Origin: Bromus sterilis
Lineage: Eukaryota; Streptophyta; Magnoliopsida; Poales; Poaceae
Assembly: GCA_950022295.1 (NCBI GenBank)
Contig: OX465601.1
Span: forward strand, 112,549,501-112,613,500
Length of the DNA: 64,000 nt
Reading direction: 5' to 3'
The translations under genes and the position numbers were made by a program. Positions within the stretch are counted from its first letter, which is position 1, and every line of letters starts with the position of its first letter. Positions 58,449-64,000 of the stretch are shown here, in pieces. The notes under the pieces were generated by a model. The model was given only the letters and a program-made list of their open reading frames with translations. It did not search any database and was not told the DNA's origin.

Positions 58449-60795
58449 TGTAACACCCTCAGTGTTATGGAACAGTAACTCTTTTGATAATGAAGATTAC
58501 TGTTGCTAATCACTGATGTTAATCATGCTTTGATCACCTTGGATCAACTCAAACTAAAAATGCCTTTTGATGAATATTGAAAATAAGTGGAAATAAAACT
58601 TTGTTCAAAAATTGTGAAAGAAATTTTGTAAAATCCCTAAAAATCAGTGGATCACATCCATATCGTTTTGGGGATTTATTAAGCAATAAAATAAATCCAA
58701 CAATTCAAACAGTAGCCAAACTAGTGGGATTTAATGCCTTTTAAATAAAACAAAAATGCGAAAGAGTTTATAAAAGTCTAATTCTTTTTGTGGCACTTCT
58801 GTATGGTGCTGCAATATTATTGGAGCAAGTTTCACTGTTGACAAAAATCTAATCCTAGCTATACAAAATACAAACAGAAAAGAAAATACAAAAAATAATA
58901 AAAGCAAAATGAAGCCCATACCCCCTGCTCCCCTTGGGCCCAGCCCAACTAAACAACCCACTCCGGCCCAACCCCACTCGTCCCCTACCCCCGCACTGCT
59001 CACCATCTCGTGGCGTGCATCCACGCTGGCCACGGCACCGGCTGCCGCCGTGGAAGGCATCGGGCGATCGCCACCGTCGTTAAGGTCCCCAGGTTCCCCA
59101 GGATGCAACCCTAGCGCCCCCCTTCCCCGTAGATCTCGATCCCGTTGAGCCTCCCCTCTCCCTCGTCGTCTCTCACCTCGGGCCCGAGCCCATCGTCGTC
59201 GTCACGCACCCGCGCGGTTGCCGTCCTCCACAGCTTGCCCCGCCTTGTCCATCAGTTGTGTCATCGTCGTCCACCTCACCTTGCAGAAGGAATCGGGCCG
59301 GGGGAATCTGCTGCGAGTGCATCGTCGATGTTCCCGTTCTGCATCCGCCGCCGTCGCGAAGCAATTCCGGCCACCCCGACTCCCCATCGAACCCATTGCC
59401 ACCTGTTGTGTGATCCCGGTGAGCGCACGGTCCTCCCCGACCTCTCCCCTCTTCTCCCCATGCCCCATAGCGCCGCCGCCATCTAGCAGTGCCCCGGCCG
59501 CCGCCATGGCCGCGAGCACCGCGGTCCCGATGCACCTCAGCTCGCGCTTGTGACACCCACAGGCTCCTGGTGTTCCACTGCACCCGCCCCGCTAGTTCAC
59601 GCTTACGGAGGAGCACTCGGGCCGCGATTCCGACGAGGCTCAAAAACAGCCGCCGCCCGGACTCGTCGACGGCGTTGATTCCGGTGGCCCCTGGGTCCAG
59701 CTCCACCCCCAATCAAAGCGGGACGATTCGCTTGTTCGAATGAGACCCGCCACGCGTGCTCTGGTGGATGGTGGCCAGCGCAAGCTCGAGCCCGCCGTCG
59801 TTCGTCGTCGTCGGTGATCACCGGAGTAACTGCCAGGTGGGCCCGCTGGATTAGTCACTAACCCACCCACCCCCACTGACACTTACATGCGGGCCACCCC
59901 CTCTGTTAATTATCCAGGGATTAAAACAAATAAAAACTATTAGAGAATAAACCCCCCTTGTGAGTATGACATATGGGACCTAGGCCTTTTAAAATTAATT
60001 AAACTTTTAATTAAAAAAATGTGTCAATGACACCTGGGCCCCACTAGGTGTTTAAGTTTATTAAATCTGATTAATAGATAACAGTGTATGACATGTGGCC
60101 CCCACTGGGTTTTATTTAAATTAAAATGATTTTATTAGTAATGTGAGTATGACATGTGGGTCCAGGGTAATTTAAATTAATAAAAATGTTTTATTTGACT
60201 GTGAGGCTGACATGTGGGTCCCATATGTCAGTTTGACCAGTCAACTGCTTGTGGATAAGGTTGGAATTTTATTAATAAAAGAAAATCCAGAATTTGATTT
60301 AAAATGATTTAAACTTTGAATTTGAATATCTTTTAAACCGTAAGTAAGATTCAAAAACTTTATACATGAAAATTGATCAGAAAAATATAAGGAATACGGA
60401 TACGCTATCCGTATGTTTAACCCACCCCCAAACACACCGATCATCGACATTCCCCCCTCCGGGCTGTCTGTCGATAATTCCCGGTGCCGGGAAAAACCTG
60501 CCGGATGAATTTATTCCGAACACGAAAGTTGTCCGGAATGGTTCAACTAACACGGATACACCCCTATTATCTTTGTCGGATGTCCACGACACCTCCGGCA
60601 TGATACCTTCCCCCTTCGGTCGCCCTGTCCGGTAATCACCCGGAGCCGATAGTTCATCCCCGGATGGATTCCTGCTCCGAGCAACGTGCATTGCACTGCG
60701 TTAGGACACCGTTAACTTTGCATATGTCATGCCATGTATTTGTTTGCTATGATTGCTTTGTATTTACTGTGTTTATCCCCTTTATTCTTTGGTAG

Positions 60796-60876
60796 ACCCC
60801 GCTGCTACCGCCGACTACACCGCTGCCGAGTATGACTACGTCGTCGACGACCCTGCCCCTACCGTCGAGCTTCCAG
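60796..60876 (+). other. Acidic exon-like block 1 in LTR F
   Basis: Acceptor TTTGGTAG, 2 bases and 26 codons (PAATADYTAAEYDYVVDDPA...), ending CTTCCAG before GCAAGC. It is in phase 1, as in D and I. Confidence 0.55.
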
Positions 60877-62501
60877 GCAAGCAGAGCCATTCTCTTCCCC
60901 AGATATCGCCTATCTTTCCATACATTTCTTGCACTAGGCATTGTTACTGCTGCTGCTACGATTACAATCCTATTCAACTGCATAGCATGTTTTTGTCGCC
61001 CCCTGATGTACCTTTCCTTTATCCTATGCTGCCTATTATTACTTATGCATTATTCAGCAGTGAGCCCTGCGCATTGTTAGCTAGGATTAGTTAGCAGGCC
61101 GTGACCACTCAGGGGAGTGAACACGGATACAATATATACAACTGTACAGGTACGGTACAATGCAGACACCGCCTAAGGCCCCCTAGCTCGGCTCTGCCGA
61201 GTCACCCTCAAGTGTGAGCTATCAAGGAGTAATCCTTGTACTCCACTCGTTGATGACTCTGTATAGCCGCTCTAGGTACCTGAGCAACGGTTGTCCTTAA
61301 AGGTAAGAAAGTCAGGCGACCCAACGGTGCCCGCGAGAGGTATATTGTCGGGAACGACAGGGAGGGTACGACCGACGTTACTGGCGTGCTTGGCCCCTGC
61401 TCGTATCTCGCGAGAGTTACCAAACTACGAAAAGTCGAGCTCTACCAAGAGCAAACGCGAGACAAGGTAAGGAGACGATTCACCTTGTTGGTAACCACAG
61501 TGACTTGGTGGGACGACAGGGCAGGCACCGATGTACTGGTGGATCTGACTGCTGTCGTTGACCGCGGGTCGGTTAAGTCGAGGCAACGATAACGGTTGTC
61601 ACGCAAGTTAATTAAAATGCTAAATGGTTCGGCGGATGTCTTGAGTAGCCTTTTGGCTTGTACACACTACCTACACGTGGGAAGAGGAGTGTGGGATCCC
61701 CTACATCGTAGTCTCGTTTGAGGGTCTTCAGACGTCAGCAGTACTGCGGGCTGATTGCCGGGAAGTGGTGTTGTCTTCTCTTGCTCGAGCGGTGTGTTTG
61801 TATTTGCTTTGATTTTGCTTCACCGGCCAGTCACGCACAGTGCAGGAGTACGTTCGGGTTAGGGTCCAAAGCCCGGCGTACATAGGATATAGTCCGGCGG
61901 ATGACCTCTCTGTTGATTGCCGAAGGATGGGCTACTTTGTGACGGATAGCTTCGGTGGGGTGTTCCCTAACAAGTTGTACGCCACCCTGGAGATCCGAGC
62001 GTCGTAGAGTCACGCCAGTGCACCCCTGCAGGGAAGATTAATCTATTCGAATAGTCGTGTGCACGGTAACAGGACGCTTTATGCTGAAGCTGGATCTTAC
62101 CACTAGAAACTATTAGTATTAAAACTGTATGGTTCCGGGTCTTCTTCCTCGCAGGGAGTCGAGGAAGGGAACTCGGAGGCATTATTATTATTAATTATTA
62201 CAACTTACTATTATACAATGCTGCAGCAACTTCTGCTGCATTGTTATTACATTCAAGTTATTGAACTGTTGGCTGTTTCTCTTCTCATGATGCAAGACAT
62301 CGTCGGAAGATGCTAGTCTTCGATAGGCCTAGCTTCTTATCCTTATTCTGATTTCTATCTTTCAGTCCACTATATACAACCTCCCCTTTCCATTTGATAC
62401 AATGCATAATGCTTAGTAGAGGACGTAAGACTCGCGGGTATGCTAGATACTCACCTTTGCTTTATTTTCTCTTTTATGTTTTGCCTGATCGGCCGCTGCA
62501 G

Positions 62502-62584
62502 TCGACGTTGGAGTCCAGGAGTAGGAGTACCCCGGAGGCGGATACTACTACGTCGAGAACCCCGCTGACCAGGACCAGGAGTAG
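62502..62584 (+). other. Acidic exon-like block 2 (terminal) in LTR F
   Basis: Acceptor GGCCGCTGCAG. In phase 1 from block 1 it reads DVGVQE, then TAG at 62522-62524, then EYPGGGYYYVENPADQDQE to TAG 62582-62584. LTR C has CAG (Gln) at the interrupting codon, so this is another C-to-T stop. Confidence 0.55.
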
Positions 62585-62874
62585 TTTCGGAGGCTCCCAG
62601 GATGGAGGCCTTGCCTTTTCGATGTGTATCTCTGATGTTATTTGTGCTAGCCTTCTTAAGGCAAAACTTGACTAACTACGTTTGTACTCAGATATTATGG
62701 TTTGTATAACTTATGTATTCGGGTCCACGCGACCCCCCTTTATTGTAACATATTGGTTTGTCCTTTTGTGTTTAGTGTTGTGCTGTGATATTCTCACCGT
62801 GGCACCCTAATCTCAGTCGTGTACCCTGCGTGTATGATTACTATACACGAATTGATTTTGGGGGCGTCACAAGT

Positions 62875-62886
62875 TGGTATCAGAGC
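62875..62886 (+). other. Primer-binding site of element F (tRNA-iMet)
   Basis: TGGTATCAGAGC, 3 bp after the LTR's terminal CA. Confidence 0.85.
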
Positions 62887-63522
62887 CGACTGCCTGTAGG
62901 AAGCCACCCAACCACTACCTGGTCGAAGTTGAGTCTAGACTTTGAAAAACTATTTTTCTAACTTAATATTTGGCTTACGGGCCCACATCGATGTCACTAC
63001 GTGCGATATCTATGGTATTAGGATCCTTTTCTTCTTACCTATGCTCTGGGAATCTGCTCTCTTATCCTTGCTGGTAAGTTTTACAAACTCTGACATTAGG
63101 ATCACGTTCCCTTGATTCCATCCGGCGTTTTTGTGCTTCCCCATTGATTGAGTCGTGTCGCAGGAGTTCTACCCCAGGTCCCGGACCGCGGATCCCATTC
63201 TCATTTTGGGCAGGCCGCGCGTCCTCTGGCATTAACTCCTGTGGCCAACAGTTTTCTTGCGGCGTGATTGACATAGTGGAATCTATGTCGCGTCGTGTAA
63301 TCCTTACCGCGGTATGCGCGCCGCCTAGTGAGTCCTTTTTCCTTAATTTCTACGATGTTACGCTGCCCGATTTTCGATTGATTCTATGTGTGGATGTGTA
63401 TACCTTATATGACTACTCCTATATATTCGCGCCTCCTCTTTGTTGTCGCTTTACCTCTTACTCGTTTCCGGCATCTCGTTAAAATTCTCATCGCTAAAAT
63501 ACCCCTGTTAAATTCTAGCAGG
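62887..63522 (+). other. Element F 5' leader
   Basis: Non-coding leader between primer site and gag. It lacks any counterpart of D's extra ORF; the 112-codon frame at 63144-63482 has no recognisable content. Confidence 0.6.
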
Positions 63523-64000
63523 ATGGCTGGTCGTGGTGGTCATGGTCGTGGTCGTGGTGCCAATGATCCACCTCCGCCGCCGGACTACATGGCCGCGATG
63601 ATGCAGCAGTTTCAGATGAACCAAGTGTTTATGCAAGGAGTCATAGATCAGCTCCAGAACCAGAATCAGAACCAGAACCAGCACCAGAACCAACCGCCTG
63701 TGGTTACCCTGAGGGATTTCATGCGTCTCAATCCCCCTCTCTTCCACCAACCTGAACAGCCGCTGGATGCCGATGATTGGCTTCGTGACATCACTCGACA
63801 GCTGGAATTCGCTAATGTGAGCGCTGCTGATTACGTCAACTTTGCGTCCTATTTCCTGCGTGGCCCCGCTGCTCAGTGGTGGGACACCTACAAGGGCTCG
63901 CTAGTTGAAGGGACTGTCATCACCTGGAATGACTTCAAGACTACCTTCCGTGCTCGTTATGTCCCCCAAGCGATTATGAACCGTATGAAGGCCGAGTTCC
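63523..64000 (+). CDS. Element F gag (partial, runs off the window)
   Basis: ATG 63523 in context GCAGGATGGC opens a frame with no stop to the last base (159 codons). It starts with a Gly/Arg-rich basic tail (MAGRGGHGRGRGAND), a Gln/Asn-rich stretch (QNQNQNQNQ), then the retrotransposon gag domain: TLRDFMRLNPPLF, LDADDWLRDITRQLEF, PAAQWWDTYKG and FKTTFRARYVP. It is intact as far as it can be seen. F is the innermost insertion and probably the youngest of the nest. Confidence 0.88.
   Translation, partial: MAGRGGHGRGRGANDPPPPPDYMAAMMQQFQMNQVFMQGVIDQLQNQNQNQNQHQNQPPVVTLRDFMRLNPPLFHQPEQPLDADDWLRDITRQLEFANVSAADYVNFASYFLRGPAAQWWDTYKGSLVEGTVITWNDFKTTFRARYVPQAIMNRMKAEF

Larger units (their letters stand above)
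58449..62871 (+). mobile_element. Element F 5' LTR (4423 bp)
   Basis: It starts TGTAACACCCTCAGTG after a TAATC flank and ends GGGGGCGTCACA, followed by a primer site and gag. It is the same family as LTR C. The GC-rich part 58900-59850 has a GTGAGC donor near 59417; the AT-rich part is 59900-60400; acidic exon-like blocks are at 60796-60876 and 62502-62584. The rest is LTR sequence without supported genes. Confidence 0.88.

Noticed and set aside
63144..63482. 112-codon frame in F's leader, a possible counterpart of D's extra ORF
   Set aside because: No similarity in length, motifs or composition to the 259-aa protein of D.

Overview
The window is intergenic DNA from a large plant genome, almost certainly a grass and most likely one of the Triticeae (wheat, barley, rye group). 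The evidence is a stack of nested LTR retrotransposons of the kinds that dominate those genomes. These are an Athila-type Ty3/Gypsy element with a tRNA-Asp primer site, and chromodomain Gypsy elements with about 4 kb LTRs and tRNA-iMet primer sites. A Stowaway-type MITE and a Helitron carrying a very GC-rich grass-like exon fragment fit the same picture. I see no intact host gene, tRNA, rRNA or CRISPR array. The species is inferred, not proven.

Layout. 1-3.5 kb: part of a captured segment with a glutaredoxin/DEP pseudogene exon on the minus strand. 3.5-5.15 kb: 3' end of an LTR element (A), ending in a 497-bp TG...CA LTR. 5153 onward: Athila-type element B. Its 5' LTR is split by a minus-strand solo LTR (H, 6075-10449). 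Its gag is split by a non-autonomous Helitron (11321-16188, minus) that holds a second copy of the captured segment. Its pol, a coiled-coil ORF3 and part of its 3' LTR run to 23783. There element C (long LTR, no coding internal region in view) is inserted. C's 5' LTR is split by element D (26973-41550). C's internal region is split by a solo-LTR-like block I (about 43.4-47.9 kb) and by minus-strand Athila-type element G (48730 on). G is split by minus-strand chromodomain element E (52153 on), and E's pol is split by element F (58449 to past the window end). The nest B > C > G > E > F is five levels deep.

The two most interesting signals are in D and its relatives. First, D carries an intact 259-codon ORF between its primer site and gag, although its own gag-pol has three premature stops. 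The N-terminal half of this ORF has the pattern of a double-stranded-RNA-binding fold without the usual basic residues. Second, the roughly 4 kb LTRs of D, I and F carry two short acidic exon-like blocks with AG acceptors, a GC-AG type donor and the same phase-1 junction, followed by a stop. D and I are open across both blocks. F is open apart from one C-to-T stop. C, E and H carry decayed versions.

All elements except F's partial gag and D's extra ORF are visibly decayed. The premature stops in D and E are all C-to-T changes, as expected from deamination of methylated, silenced DNA.
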